A DNA stretch of 37,784 nt, from IMG/VR virus record IMGVR_UViG_3300042923_000881, positions 1-37,784 of that record. The stretch is one strand, 5' to 3'. The position numbers were made by a program, and so were the translations under genes. Positions 23,423-29,520 of this stretch are shown here, one piece after another; position 1 is the first letter of the stretch; each line of letters begins with the position of its first letter. Below the pieces are notes generated by a model that saw only the letters and a program-made list of their open reading frames with translations, did not search any database and had not been told where the DNA came from. Source of the DNA: a virus.

Positions 23423-23596
23423 ATGGCAACCACGAAGACCACCACCCAGCCGATCCCCCTTCCCACCGACGACAGCCTGTTCCCGGTGCGGTGGCTGCAC
23501 ATGGACGACGACACCGAATGCGACCGTCACCAGGTCTGCACGCGGCCCACGTACGTCCGCGGCGGCCGCGCCAACTTCGGGTCGGGCGACGAATGA
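23423..23596 (+). CDS. Small unknown protein from its own promoter
   Basis: A 57-residue protein beginning at ATG 23423, directly after a sigma-A-type promoter. An in-frame ATG at 23375 with GAGGGGAC upstream would give 73 residues, but it precedes the promoter. The product has a T/P-rich start, a W-L-H-M-D-D-D-T-E-C-D-R-H-Q-V-C core and an R-G-G-R-A-N-F-G end. No family recognised. It belongs to a cassette that is not part of the tail operon. Confidence 0.65.
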   Translation: MATTKTTTQPIPLPTDDSLFPVRWLHMDDDTECDRHQVCTRPTYVRGGRANFGSGDE

Positions 23597-23617
23597 AAGC
23601 CGGCGCACTCGCCGCGC

Positions 23618-23623
23618 TACGCT
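23618..23623 (+). promoter_or_regulatory. -10 element TACGCT of a leaderless gene
   Basis: TACGCT lies 6 bases before the GTG at 23630. The -35 is weak (TGAAAG near 23594). The same -10 hexamer serves 29167 and probably 26851. Confidence 0.5.
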
Positions 23624-23629
23624 GGCCGG

Positions 23630-23830
23630 GTGAATCCGAAGGGCATCGTGACTGAGCACGATCACGAGCTCCTCGCTCAGGCCCGCGCGCAGAAGGCCGA
23701 AGCGGACGCGAACTGGCGCCGCGTCGTGCTCGAGGTAGCCGCCCGCTCGGGAAGCATCCGCGAAACCGCCAAGGCGGCCGGGATCAGCCCCGACACCATC
23801 ACAGAGTGGAAGAAACAGGCGTCGGCCTAA
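23630..23830 (+). CDS. Small HTH DNA-binding protein
   Basis: A 66-residue protein from GTG 23630. The N-terminal helix E-L-L-A-Q-A-R-A-Q-K-A-E-A-D is followed by a clear helix-turn-helix: I-R-E-T-A-K-A-A-G-I-S-P-D-T-I-T-E-W-K. The size and single HTH suggest a local transcription regulator. It is expressed from its own leaderless promoter and closed off by the terminator at 23849, between the tail and lysis genes, so it could control lysis timing or be an accessory gene. Target unknown. Confidence 0.78.
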   Translation: MNPKGIVTEHDHELLAQARAQKAEADANWRRVVLEVAARSGSIRETAKAAGISPDTITEWKKQASA

Positions 23831-23848
23831 GCCTCCCACCCCACATCT

Positions 23849-23873
23849 AAGCCCCCGCATCGACGGGGGCTTT
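23849..23873 (+). terminator. Rho-independent-type terminator
   Basis: AAGCCCCCG (23849-23857) pairs with CGGGGGCTT (23864-23872) around CATCGA, followed by TTTG, 18 bases after the HTH gene's stop. One of the best terminators in the window; it separates the cassette from the lysis genes. Confidence 0.8.
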
Positions 23874-23899
23874 GTCATGCCCGGCGGAGGGAGCCCAGC

Positions 23900-24775
23900 A
23901 TGGTCTACGCCAACGGACAGGTGCCGTACTCGGTCGTCTCGGTGGTCCTCGCGAGCGGCTACGACAGCAACGGCTACTGGGAGTTCCGCTGCACGCCAGC
24001 GTTCGCCGCCCGCTGGCGGTTCGCGAAGCGCCGAGCCGAGGAGCTCTACGGGCGGACGATCTACATCCGCTCCGGCTGGAACATCTACCGGCCGCTGTTC
24101 TCGCAGCACATCGCCCGCGACAACGCGTGCGAGCAGGGCAACTGCCTCGGCGCGGCGTGGCCGGGCACATCGTCGCACGGTGGCGAGTGGCAGGGCCGCC
24201 CGTGCCTGGCTGTCGACGTCGACCCGAACGGGCTCACGTGGGACCAGGTCGATGTCGCGATGGAGGCCGCCGGGTTCTCGGCCCGTCTCATCACCGCGGC
24301 GATGAGCGGCTTCCCGGGTGGGGAGCGCTGGCACTACATCGACTTCAACGCCTTCGGCGCCGTCCCGGCGTTCGCGGGAGCAACGCCCTTCCCCGTCGTC
24401 GAGGAAGAGCCGACACCAAAGGAGAAAGACATGATCCTGCTCAAGGGAATCGACTCCGGCAGCGGCACCACGACGATCCTGGTCGTCGCCGGCCCTGGCG
24501 TCTGGGACCGCTACGCGCCGTCGTTCGAGGGCGTCCTCGAAGAGCAGTTCGGCCGCGCGATCGAGCTGAGCAAGACGTCGATGCTCGAGAAGGAGGCCCT
24601 GTACAAGAACGCGGGCGTCACCGCAGCGAAGATCGACGTCGCGCTCAAGGACAACTTCGACGCGCTGATCGCCGCAGTCAAGGGAATCCCGGCGGGCGGC
24701 GGCGGATCCGGCGCGTCGGCCGCCGACATCGCGACCGCCGTGATCGACCAGGCCGCGGCCCGCCTGACCCCCTGA
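23900..24775 (+). CDS. Endolysin, M15/LAS-type peptidase, with possible internal start
   Basis: A 291-residue protein from ATG 23900 after GGAGGGAG. Residues ~50-150 form the catalytic domain: I-R-S-G-W-N-I-Y-R, S-S-H93-G-G, C-L-A-V-D106-V-D and R-W-H145-Y-I-D, a VanY/LAS zinc site that cuts peptide bonds of peptidoglycan. A P/E linker (~165-177) leads to a C-terminal domain that may bind the cell wall (I-L-L-K-G-I-D-S-G-S-G-T-T-T-I-L). Just before it, AAAGGAG and ATG 24431 (M178) form a good in-frame internal start that would yield a 114-residue C-terminal subunit. Four membrane-protein genes follow. Confidence 0.9.
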   Translation: MVYANGQVPYSVVSVVLASGYDSNGYWEFRCTPAFAARWRFAKRRAEELYGRTIYIRSGWNIYRPLFSQHIARDNACEQGNCLGAAWPGTSSHGGEWQGRPCLAVDVDPNGLTWDQVDVAMEAAGFSARLITAAMSGFPGGERWHYIDFNAFGAVPAFAGATPFPVVEEEPTPKEKDMILLKGIDSGSGTTTILVVAGPGVWDRYAPSFEGVLEEQFGRAIELSKTSMLEKEALYKNAGVTAAKIDVALKDNFDALIAAVKGIPAGGGGSGASAADIATAVIDQAAARLTP

Positions 24776-24780
24776 TCGCC

Positions 24781-25269
24781 GTGGATCGACTTCCAGTCCC
24801 GGCACCTCGGCGCCGGCGCTTCGAGACCGTAATCCGAATCATCGACCTGATCGTCTACGCTGCCGTCCTCGCGGGCGGTGTGTACGCGCTGGTGGGGACG
24901 CCGGCGACCGTCGTCGACGAGCTCACAGGGGCGGAGTGGCTCATCGTCGTGTGGGCGTTGCTGCTTCTCGGCGGTGGTGCGGCGGGTTTCGTGGGCAGGC
25001 TCACGCGGTTCTGGATGGTCGAAATGCCAGCCACAGTGCTGGCCTTTGCGGGCATCCTGATCTACTTCGTGGTCCTCGGGCGGTTCGCGACCTCGAGCAT
25101 CACCGCAGCCGTCGCGGCGCTGCTGGTGCTTGTGGCGATGGGAATGATCGCGCGCCGGTGGGCGGAGCTGCAGATATTCGCCACCGACCCCGACCACCAG
25201 GACTTCAAGACCCGCATGGCAGAGGCGCTACGGAGGCGAACCGCGAACTTCGTCGCCCGTCAGGAGTGA
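24781..25269 (+). CDS. Four-TM membrane protein of the lysis cassette
   Basis: A 162-residue protein, start chosen as GTG 24781, five bases after the endolysin's stop. Four hydrophobic segments (about residues 20-38, 50-70, 77-98, 104-122) are followed by a charged cytoplasmic tail (Q-D-F-K-T-R-M-A-E-A-L-R-R-R). It resembles 4-TM holin-like proteins of actinophages. Which of the three larger membrane proteins here is the pore-forming holin cannot be told from sequence. Confidence 0.75.
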   Translation: MDRLPVPAPRRRRFETVIRIIDLIVYAAVLAGGVYALVGTPATVVDELTGAEWLIVVWALLLLGGGAAGFVGRLTRFWMVEMPATVLAFAGILIYFVVLGRFATSSITAAVAALLVLVAMGMIARRWAELQIFATDPDHQDFKTRMAEALRRRTANFVARQE

Positions 25270-25281
25270 CGGGGAGGCACC

Positions 25282-25653
25282 ATGGCAGATCTCAACTGGG
25301 TCGCTGTGATCGTCGCGGTCGTGGGTGCTGGCGGCATCGGTGCTGCGATCCGTGAGATCGCGTCGGTGATCTCCCTCGCTCGCAAGGGCGTCTCCGGCAA
25401 GGAAGACAAGCGCCGCGACGACATCATGGCGCAGCGCGACCACGCCATTCGAATGCAGGAAGAGGCCGAGGCAGGGGAGCGGGCCGCCGACGCCCGCGCG
25501 GACGCCGCCGAGCGCGCGCGGGACGCCGAGCGTAACCAGCGCCGCATCGCGCAGGAGGAGCTCATGCAGGCACGCCTGCGCCTCCGCGAGAACGGCATCG
25601 ACCCCGGACCCTGGCCCGACTTCGACCGGACCGACAACCCCAACCGACCTTGA
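25282..25653 (+). CDS. Membrane-anchored coiled-coil protein
   Basis: A 123-residue protein from ATG 25282 after GGGGAGG. One N-terminal transmembrane segment (V-A-V-I-V-A-V-V-G-A-G-G-I-G-A-A-I, residues 7-23) is followed by a long, highly charged coiled coil (residues ~45-110). The topology is that of small lysis accessory proteins downstream of endolysins (a holin partner or spanin-like rod). Actinobacteria without an outer membrane do not need classical spanins; function is inferred from position. Confidence 0.75.
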   Translation: MADLNWVAVIVAVVGAGGIGAAIREIASVISLARKGVSGKEDKRRDDIMAQRDHAIRMQEEAEAGERAADARADAAERARDAERNQRRIAQEELMQARLRLRENGIDPGPWPDFDRTDNPNRP

Positions 25654-25663
25654 GGAGGTCACC

Positions 25664-26035
25664 ATGAACATCGGTCATTACGCGAAGGCGCTGCTCTACA
25701 TCGCCCTCGCCGTCGTCGGCGTGCTCGTCACCGCGCTCGCCGACGAGCTGCTGTCCGTCGACGAGCTCGTGAACGTCGCCATCATCGGCGTCGGCGCGAT
25801 CACCGTCTACCTCGTGCCCAACCTGCCGAGCGGGCCGGGCGCGATCCTGAAGACGCTGGTCGCGTTCGCGGTGGCTGGCCTCGTGGCGCTGCAGTCCTTC
25901 CTGACGGGCGGCGTCTCGACGACCGAGTGGCTGCAGGTCGCCGTGGCTGCGTTCGCTGGTGTGGGCGTGTACGTGATTCCGAACGAGCCGCCCGTCGTGA
26001 TGGGTCGCGGCGCGGACGGGGTCTGGCGCGCGTGA
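25664..26035 (+). CDS. Putative holin
   Basis: A 123-residue protein from ATG 25664 with GAGGAGG upstream. Up to four hydrophobic stretches (about residues 8-25, 35-52, 61-80, 88-107), a short basic N-terminus and an acidic loop after the first segment fit actinophage holins that form membrane pores to time lysis. V-Y-L-V-P-N-L-P and V-Y-V-I-P-N-E-P form an internal two-fold repeat at the ends of segments 2 and 4, suggesting a duplicated hairpin. GTGA overlap with the next gene. Confidence 0.8.
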   Translation: MNIGHYAKALLYIALAVVGVLVTALADELLSVDELVNVAIIGVGAITVYLVPNLPSGPGAILKTLVAFAVAGLVALQSFLTGGVSTTEWLQVAVAAFAGVGVYVIPNEPPVVMGRGADGVWRA

Positions 26036-26190
26036 GCCGCTGGGTCGCGGTCGTCGTCCTGGTGGCCGCGACCCTCACCGTCTTCTCGCCATCCAAGCGT
26101 CGGGGAGGTGACACCATGCCTCACGGCGTCACGAACAGCCGGCCCCGCGGGTTCTTCCGCTGGCTGCGCATCTTCCTTGGCTGGTTCTGA
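26032..26190 (+). CDS. Small membrane protein with internal start
   Basis: A 52-residue protein from GTG 26032 (GTGA overlap). One N-terminal hydrophobic segment (W-V-A-V-V-V-L-V-A-A-T-L-T-V-F). Inside the frame GGGGAGGTG and ATG 26116 make a much stronger start that would give a 24-residue amphipathic peptide ending R-G-F-F-R-W-L-R-I-F-L-G-W-F. The end is 9 bases before the late-operon terminator. Lysis-related role inferred. Confidence 0.6.
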   Translation: MSRWVAVVVLVAATLTVFSPSKRRGGDTMPHGVTNSRPRGFFRWLRIFLGWF

Positions 26191-26198
26191 CCAGCACC

Positions 26199-26240
26199 AC
26201 GCCCCCTCGGGCCGCCCTCACCGGCGGTCTGAGGGGGCGT
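26199..26240. terminator. Bidirectional terminator ending the late operon
   Basis: ACGCCCCCTC (26199-26208) pairs perfectly with GAGGGGGCGT (26231-26240), followed by TTTCGTC. It lies between the converging 26032-26190 (+) and 26218-26520 (-) genes and overlaps the 3' end of the latter, so it can serve both. Confidence 0.8.
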
Positions 26241-26520
26241 TTCGTCGTGCGTGCCCAGTCAGCTCGCCCCAGTCCGCCGCCGGCGCCCCACCGGGACCGT
26301 GCGCGGCGAGGAACGCCATGTGCACCCGATAGCAGGCATCCCGCAGTGTCGTCGACCAGCCGAGCACGTCGCCCCGCCAGATCGCCTTGTAGCGCAGCTC
26401 GGTGCCGTTCATCACCCTGCGCAGCTCGATCCAGCCGTACTCGAGACCCATCGGATCGACCATCCGCCATACCCCGGTGGGGCCCTCGACGGCCGCCATG
26501 ATGGGGTGCCAGTCGGCCAT
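26218..26520 (-). CDS. Hypothetical protein (leftward)
   Basis: A 100-residue protein starting at ATG 26520 on the minus strand, with GAGGGG upstream. It has V-W-R-M-V-D-P-M-G-L-E-Y-G-W-I-E-L-R-R-V and Y-K-A-I-W-R-G-D-V-L-G-W-S-T-T-L-R-D-A-C-Y-R-V-H, an alpha/beta pattern with conserved-looking aromatic residues. No family recognised. It follows the DUF3467-like gene in the same direction and may be co-transcribed with it. Confidence 0.75.
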   Translation of the reverse strand: MADWHPIMAAVEGPTGVWRMVDPMGLEYGWIELRRVMNGTELRYKAIWRGDVLGWSTTLRDACYRVHMAFLAAHGPGGAPAADWGELTGHARRNAPSDRR

Positions 26521-26558
26521 GAGCGTGCCCCTCGCTTCCTCCGGCCGAGGAGACCAGG

Positions 26559-26783
26559 TTACTTCGACCAGCCGCGCTCTCGCCGATCGGTGATGAGCGC
26601 GCCGAGCTCGACGTACAGCGACTCGAGAGAGCCGGGGGCGAGTGCGACCCTGCTGACGGCGGTGTGGGTCTCGTCTCGCTCGTTCAAGAGGAATGTCAGG
26701 ATCAGCGCGTCCGGCCGGCTGTCGAGGTTGAGCGAGGTGGCGAAGACGGGCGCAGCGACGCCGTCCGGGATGCGAATGGTCAT
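26559..26783 (-). CDS. DUF3467-like small protein (leftward)
   Basis: A 74-residue protein from ATG 26783 (minus). F-A-T-S-L-N-L-D-S-R-P-D-A-L-I-L-T-F-L-L then S-R-V-A-L-A-P-G-S-L-E-S-L-Y-V-E-L-G-A-L-I resembles DUF3467-type proteins (a strand, F-x-F, R-V-x-x-x-P, long helix), a small fold of unknown role in bacteria and phages. A TAGCGT -10 box ends 7 bases before the ATG, so it is probably leaderless. Expression apart from the late operon suggests a prophage-expressed accessory gene. Confidence 0.72.
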   Translation of the reverse strand: MTIRIPDGVAAPVFATSLNLDSRPDALILTFLLNERDETHTAVSRVALAPGSLESLYVELGALITDRRERGWSK

Positions 26784-26790
26784 GCGGTGG

Positions 26791-26811
26791 ACGCTACACG
26801 CCCGCTACGCT
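26791..26811. promoter_or_regulatory. Divergent -10 elements
   Basis: On the minus strand TAGCGT (26791-26796) ends 7 bases before ATG 26783. On the plus strand TACGCT (26806-26811) lies 39 bases before ATG 26851, which has its own GGGGGAG site. -35 boxes are not clear. The two accessory genes thus seem to diverge from one short region. Confidence 0.45.
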
Positions 26812-26850
26812 CTCCCGGAGTAGGAGATTCACCACCCGGGGGAGACCATC

Positions 26851-27369
26851 ATGGCCGAAGAGCCGCTGTACCAGTTCACGTCGCACACCGAGGGGAAGAA
26901 CGCGACGGTGCGCATCTACCCTGACCGAATCGAGTGGGATCGCGCTCGCGGCGTATCAGGGGCGAAGGTCACTGCTGGCATCATGACGGCGGGGCTGTCG
27001 ATGCTGGCGACCGGGGTGAAGAACGGCAAGGCCGGAAGCGAGATGATCCCCGTGCGGTCGATCAGCTCGGTGACCACCTCGCGGGACGGGATGATGAACT
27101 CCAAGGTCTCGGTCATCACGTCCGGCAACACCGTCGACTTCCGCGTCTCGCACAAGGAAGCCGAGACGGTGAAAGCCACCCTCATCCAGCTCATCGGCGG
27201 AACGCACCCCGCACAGCAAGCGCCGGCAGCGCCAGTCGCCGCGCCCGCCCCGCAGCCCTCCGCGGACGTCTCGGCGCAACTCCAGCAGCTGGCCGCTCTG
27301 CGCGACGCCGGCGTCCTCACAGAGGAAGAGTTCGCAGCGAAGAAGGCTGAGATCCTCGCGAGGCTCTGA
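26851..27369 (+). CDS. PH-like/SHOCT-domain protein
   Basis: A 172-residue protein from ATG 26851. Residues 8-110 are beta-rich (A-T-V-R-I-Y-P-D-R-I-E-W-D-R ... I-P-V-R-S-I-S-S-V-T-T ... V-D-F-R-V-S-H-K-E-A-E), like small bacterial PH-fold proteins. A P/A linker (~115-140) leads to a C-terminal SHOCT motif: L-x-x-L-A-A-L-R-D-A-G-V-L-T-E-E-E-F-A-A-K-K-A-E-I-L. SHOCT is a short domain of oligomerising or membrane-associated proteins. It has its own promoter and terminator, so a lysogen-expressed role such as exclusion or host modification is possible but unproven. Confidence 0.85.
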   Translation: MAEEPLYQFTSHTEGKNATVRIYPDRIEWDRARGVSGAKVTAGIMTAGLSMLATGVKNGKAGSEMIPVRSISSVTTSRDGMMNSKVSVITSGNTVDFRVSHKEAETVKATLIQLIGGTHPAQQAPAAPVAAPAPQPSADVSAQLQQLAALRDAGVLTEEEFAAKKAEILARL

Positions 27370-27382
27370 CCGCATCCGCCAC

Positions 27383-27422
27383 CGGAACGCCCGTGATACG
27401 AAATCGGTTCGCGGGCGTTCCG
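27383..27422. terminator. Bidirectional hairpin terminator
   Basis: CGGAACGCCCG (27383-27393) pairs perfectly with CGGGCGTTCCG (27412-27422) across an 18-base loop, between the converging PH/SHOCT (+) and integrase (-) genes. Confidence 0.75.
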
Positions 27423-27456
27423 TCGGTTTGGGGATCACCTCGCACGACGTTGTGCG

Positions 27457-28953
27457 CTAACCGACAGCAGGATTCCAGGCGGGGATGATGTGCACGCGTT
27501 CGCGCCAGACGCCGGTGCCCTGCCGGGTCGGTCGGTGAATCTCGACGCGGGATATCAGAGCGCGCAGCAGGTTGCGCTGCTCGAGCACCGTCAGCTCATC
27601 CCAGTCGGCGTCGAGGTTCATAGCAAGCTGACGGGGGTCGATACTGGGCCGCGGCGCGACCCGCTGCCGCCGCTCCTTCAGCGCGGCGAGGTCACTGTCG
27701 AGCTGGACGACCGCCGCCTCGTACGCCGCGTCGGGCATGCTGCCTCCGGCCCACCTGACCGTGATGCGCCCGAGTCTGTTCGTCAGATCCTCGATCTTGC
27801 GATCAAGGGTCGTTGCGTTGTCGAGCTGGATGACGCGGCGCTCTTGCTCGCGAACTGCCGCGGCCGCGAGCTCGTCGACGTCGCGGGCGAGGTCGGTGAC
27901 CCACTCACGCACCACGGTCTCGACGAGCGCTCGCGTCATGAACATCCCGCGGCCGGTGCGCTTCTGCCCTGCTCGGGAGCACTTGTAGTCCTTCAGGCCC
28001 TGGTTGCCGACGTGCATCGGAGCGCCACAGTCCCCGCAGAAGATCAGCCCTGTGAGCATGTACTTCGGTTCGACGACCTGGGGAGGCGCCGGCGCGTCGA
28101 GCCGCATCGCCTTGTACGCTTCCCACTCGGCCTCGGTGATGACCGGGTCGTGTCGGCCGTCGTGGAATGTGGCAGCGCTGATCCGCCAGTCGCGGACGCC
28201 GCCGCGCCTCTGGCCCCGGTGGATGATCTTGCCAGCGCCGAACCCGGCGTCGAGGAGGTGCGTGACCGTGACACGAGACCACTCCCCGCCGGCCTTCGTC
28301 GTGATGCCGCCGCTGTTGAGCCAGCGCACGATCCGGGTGAAGCCTTCACCCCGCAGGTACCTGCGGTACATCTCGGCGAGTACGGGCGCCTCGGTGTCGT
28401 TGGGCGTGTACGTGCCGTCGTCCTGCTTGTCGTACCCGTAGCGGGGTCCGCCGTCCGAGGGGAGGCCCATCCGGCGGCGTCGTGCGTGCGCTTCCCGCCA
28501 GGTCTCGCCGATGAGTTCTGCTTGGTAGGCGTTCATCTCGCCGAGCATTCCTCGCGCGAACCGGCCCGAGGGTGTGGCGTCGTTGGCCTCGGTGGCCGAC
28601 TCGATCGAGCCGCCGGCGACGTCGACGCGGTCGAGGGCTACCGCCCACCGGAGACGCTGGCGGCCGACGCGCGAGAACTTCCAGACCACGAGCACGTCGC
28701 ACTCGCCTGCCTCGAGTCGGGCGATAGCGCCGTCCAGTTTCGGCCACCACGCTGACGAGCGGCGGGAGCCGGAGTACTTGGACTCTTCGACGCCCTCTAC
28801 CCAGTCGACGATCCTGTACCCGCGCGATGTTGCGTAGCTCTCGATCGCGTAGCGCTGCACCTCGGGCGATGTGCCCCCGTCCTTCTCCATCGAGACACGG
28901 ATCAGCCCGATGGCGCGCTTCGGTGCCTCTGCGTCGGTGCGGGGCTGGCTCAC
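27457..28953 (-). CDS. int: Serine integrase (large serine recombinase)
   Basis: A 498-residue protein from GTG 28953 on the minus strand, overlapping the upstream RHH stop (GTGA). The N-terminal catalytic domain has G-L-I-R-V-S21-M-E-K-D with the nucleophile serine and V-V-W-K-F-S-R-V-G-R. The recombinase domain follows (G-P-R-Y-G-Y-D, then I-V-R-W-L-N-S-G-G-I-T-T). The zinc-ribbon/coiled-coil region carries C306-G-D-C309 and C325, but the fourth cysteine expected a few residues on (usually G-C-G-R) reads G-R-G-M. It integrates phage DNA at attP/attB. No excisionase was identified. Confidence 0.95.
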   Translation of the reverse strand: MSQPRTDAEAPKRAIGLIRVSMEKDGGTSPEVQRYAIESYATSRGYRIVDWVEGVEESKYSGSRRSSAWWPKLDGAIARLEAGECDVLVVWKFSRVGRQRLRWAVALDRVDVAGGSIESATEANDATPSGRFARGMLGEMNAYQAELIGETWREAHARRRRMGLPSDGGPRYGYDKQDDGTYTPNDTEAPVLAEMYRRYLRGEGFTRIVRWLNSGGITTKAGGEWSRVTVTHLLDAGFGAGKIIHRGQRRGGVRDWRISAATFHDGRHDPVITEAEWEAYKAMRLDAPAPPQVVEPKYMLTGLIFCGDCGAPMHVGNQGLKDYKCSRAGQKRTGRGMFMTRALVETVVREWVTDLARDVDELAAAAVREQERRVIQLDNATTLDRKIEDLTNRLGRITVRWAGGSMPDAAYEAAVVQLDSDLAALKERRQRVAPRPSIDPRQLAMNLDADWDELTVLEQRNLLRALISRVEIHRPTRQGTGVWRERVHIIPAWNPAVG

Positions 28954-29129
28954 GTCTGTGGATCCTCGTCGTAGTCGTCGCCGACGTACTCGATCAGTGC
29001 GATGCGGACGATCTCGCTGAGGTTGTCTCCCTCGGCTTTCGCCTTCGCAAGCGCAGCGAAGTAGAGCTCGTGCGGGATGCGGAACGCGTGAAGCGGGGTC
29101 TTGGCCACTCGCCCATAGTTCCAGCCCAC
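28950..29129 (-). CDS. Ribbon-helix-helix protein upstream of integrase
   Basis: A protein of 59 residues if it starts at GTG 29129, or 72 from ATG 29168. H-A-F-R-I-P-H-E-L-Y-F-A-A-L-A-K-A-K-A-E-G-D-N-L-S-E-I-V-R-I-A-L-I-E-Y-V is a textbook Arc/MetJ-type RHH fold: one strand and two helices, dimeric, DNA-binding. Upstream of GTG 29129 a TACACC element ends 7 bases before it, as in the leaderless genes nearby; no ribosome-binding site serves ATG 29168. It overlaps and probably is co-transcribed with int, so it may regulate integrase. The longer 29651 frame looks like an antisense shadow. Confidence 0.8.
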   Translation of the reverse strand: MGWNYGRVAKTPLHAFRIPHELYFAALAKAKAEGDNLSEIVRIALIEYVGDDYDEDPQT

Positions 29130-29130
29130 C

Positions 29131-29160
29131 TTACGGGGTGTAGCTACACGCTGATACGCT
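29131..29160 (+). promoter_or_regulatory. Promoter TTACGG-18-TACGCT, leaderless RHH gene
   Basis: -35 TTACGG at 29131-29136 and -10 TACGCT at 29155-29160. The ATG at 29167 follows after 6 bases. The 12-bp palindrome at 29138-29149 fills the spacer. Confidence 0.6.
29138..29149. promoter_or_regulatory. Palindromic operator GTGTAGCTACAC
   Basis: A perfect 12-base palindrome between the two divergent RHH genes and inside the promoter spacer. A relative, CTGTAGCTACAG, is at 29398-29409; the shared core is TGTAGCTACA. RHH dimers bind short palindromes, so one or both neighbours may bind here. Confidence 0.6.
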
Positions 29161-29166
29161 CCGGCC

Positions 29167-29319
29167 ATGGCATCCCGGGATGGTGGGATCGAGAGCGAAC
29201 TTCTCGCGAGGGCGGAAGCGATCGCGAAGCTGCAGGGCGAGACTGTCGATGATGTCGTCGAGCGAGCGCTCAGGGCGTACGTGGAGCGGGCTGACGAGGT
29301 CGCTAGCCAAGGTGAATGA
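29167..29319 (+). CDS. Second small RHH-like protein
   Basis: A 50-residue protein from ATG 29167: M-A-S-R-D-G-G-I-E-S-E-L-L-A-R-A-E-A-I-A-K-L-Q-G, then D-D-V-V-E-R-A-L-R-A-Y-V-E-R-A. The helix-turn-helix register (E-L-L-A-R-A-E-A-I-A ... T-V-D-D-V-V-E-R-A-L-R-A-Y-V) matches helices A and B of RHH proteins, with a very short strand. It diverges from the RHH-int operon, starts leaderless from TACGCT and is closed by the terminator at 29333. An antagonist or partner of the other RHH protein is possible. Confidence 0.65.
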   Translation: MASRDGGIESELLARAEAIAKLQGETVDDVVERALRAYVERADEVASQGE

Positions 29320-29332
29320 CTTGGTGGGGCAT

Positions 29333-29352
29333 TGTCCCCCTTTCGGGGGACA
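29333..29352 (+). terminator. Hairpin terminator TGTCCCCC-TTTC-GGGGGACA
   Basis: A perfect 8-bp stem with a TTTC loop, 14 bases after the stop of the small RHH gene. No T-tract. Confidence 0.7.
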
Positions 29353-29397
29353 CCGAACCGCGGCTTTACCGAATCGTTACGCAACGCTGTGCAATAC

Positions 29398-29409
29398 CTG
29401 TAGCTACAG
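29398..29409. promoter_or_regulatory. Second TGTAGCTACA palindrome
   Basis: CTGTAGCTACAG, a perfect palindrome sharing a 10-base core with the site at 29138-29149, 260 bases away. It may be a second operator allowing DNA looping by the RHH protein. Confidence 0.5.
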
Positions 29410-29465
29410 CAGTCCCGATGTCGGCGACGCGGGTTAGGTTCGTGTCTAAATCCCCGGGGTTCGGA

Positions 29466-29486
29466 CTCGCGCATGATATGCGCGAG
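29466..29486. repeat. Inverted repeat CTCGCGCAT-GAT-ATGCGCGAG
   Basis: A perfect 9-bp inverted repeat with a 3-base spacer in the non-coding stretch near int. It could be a transcription terminator, an operator or part of attP. Confidence 0.5.
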
Positions 29487-29520
29487 CTTCGGGGTTGCGT
29501 CGTCGGGGGGACCGAAAGAA

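Larger units (their letters stand above)
29320..29520. other. Non-coding region with terminator and two palindromes
   Basis: No convincing gene was seen on either strand. It holds a terminator (29333-29352), the TGTAGCTACA palindrome (29398-29409) and a 9-bp inverted repeat (29466-29486). Base composition is more AT-rich than the flanks. Lying close to int, it is a candidate for attP, although no core can be named from one sequence. Confidence 0.4.
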
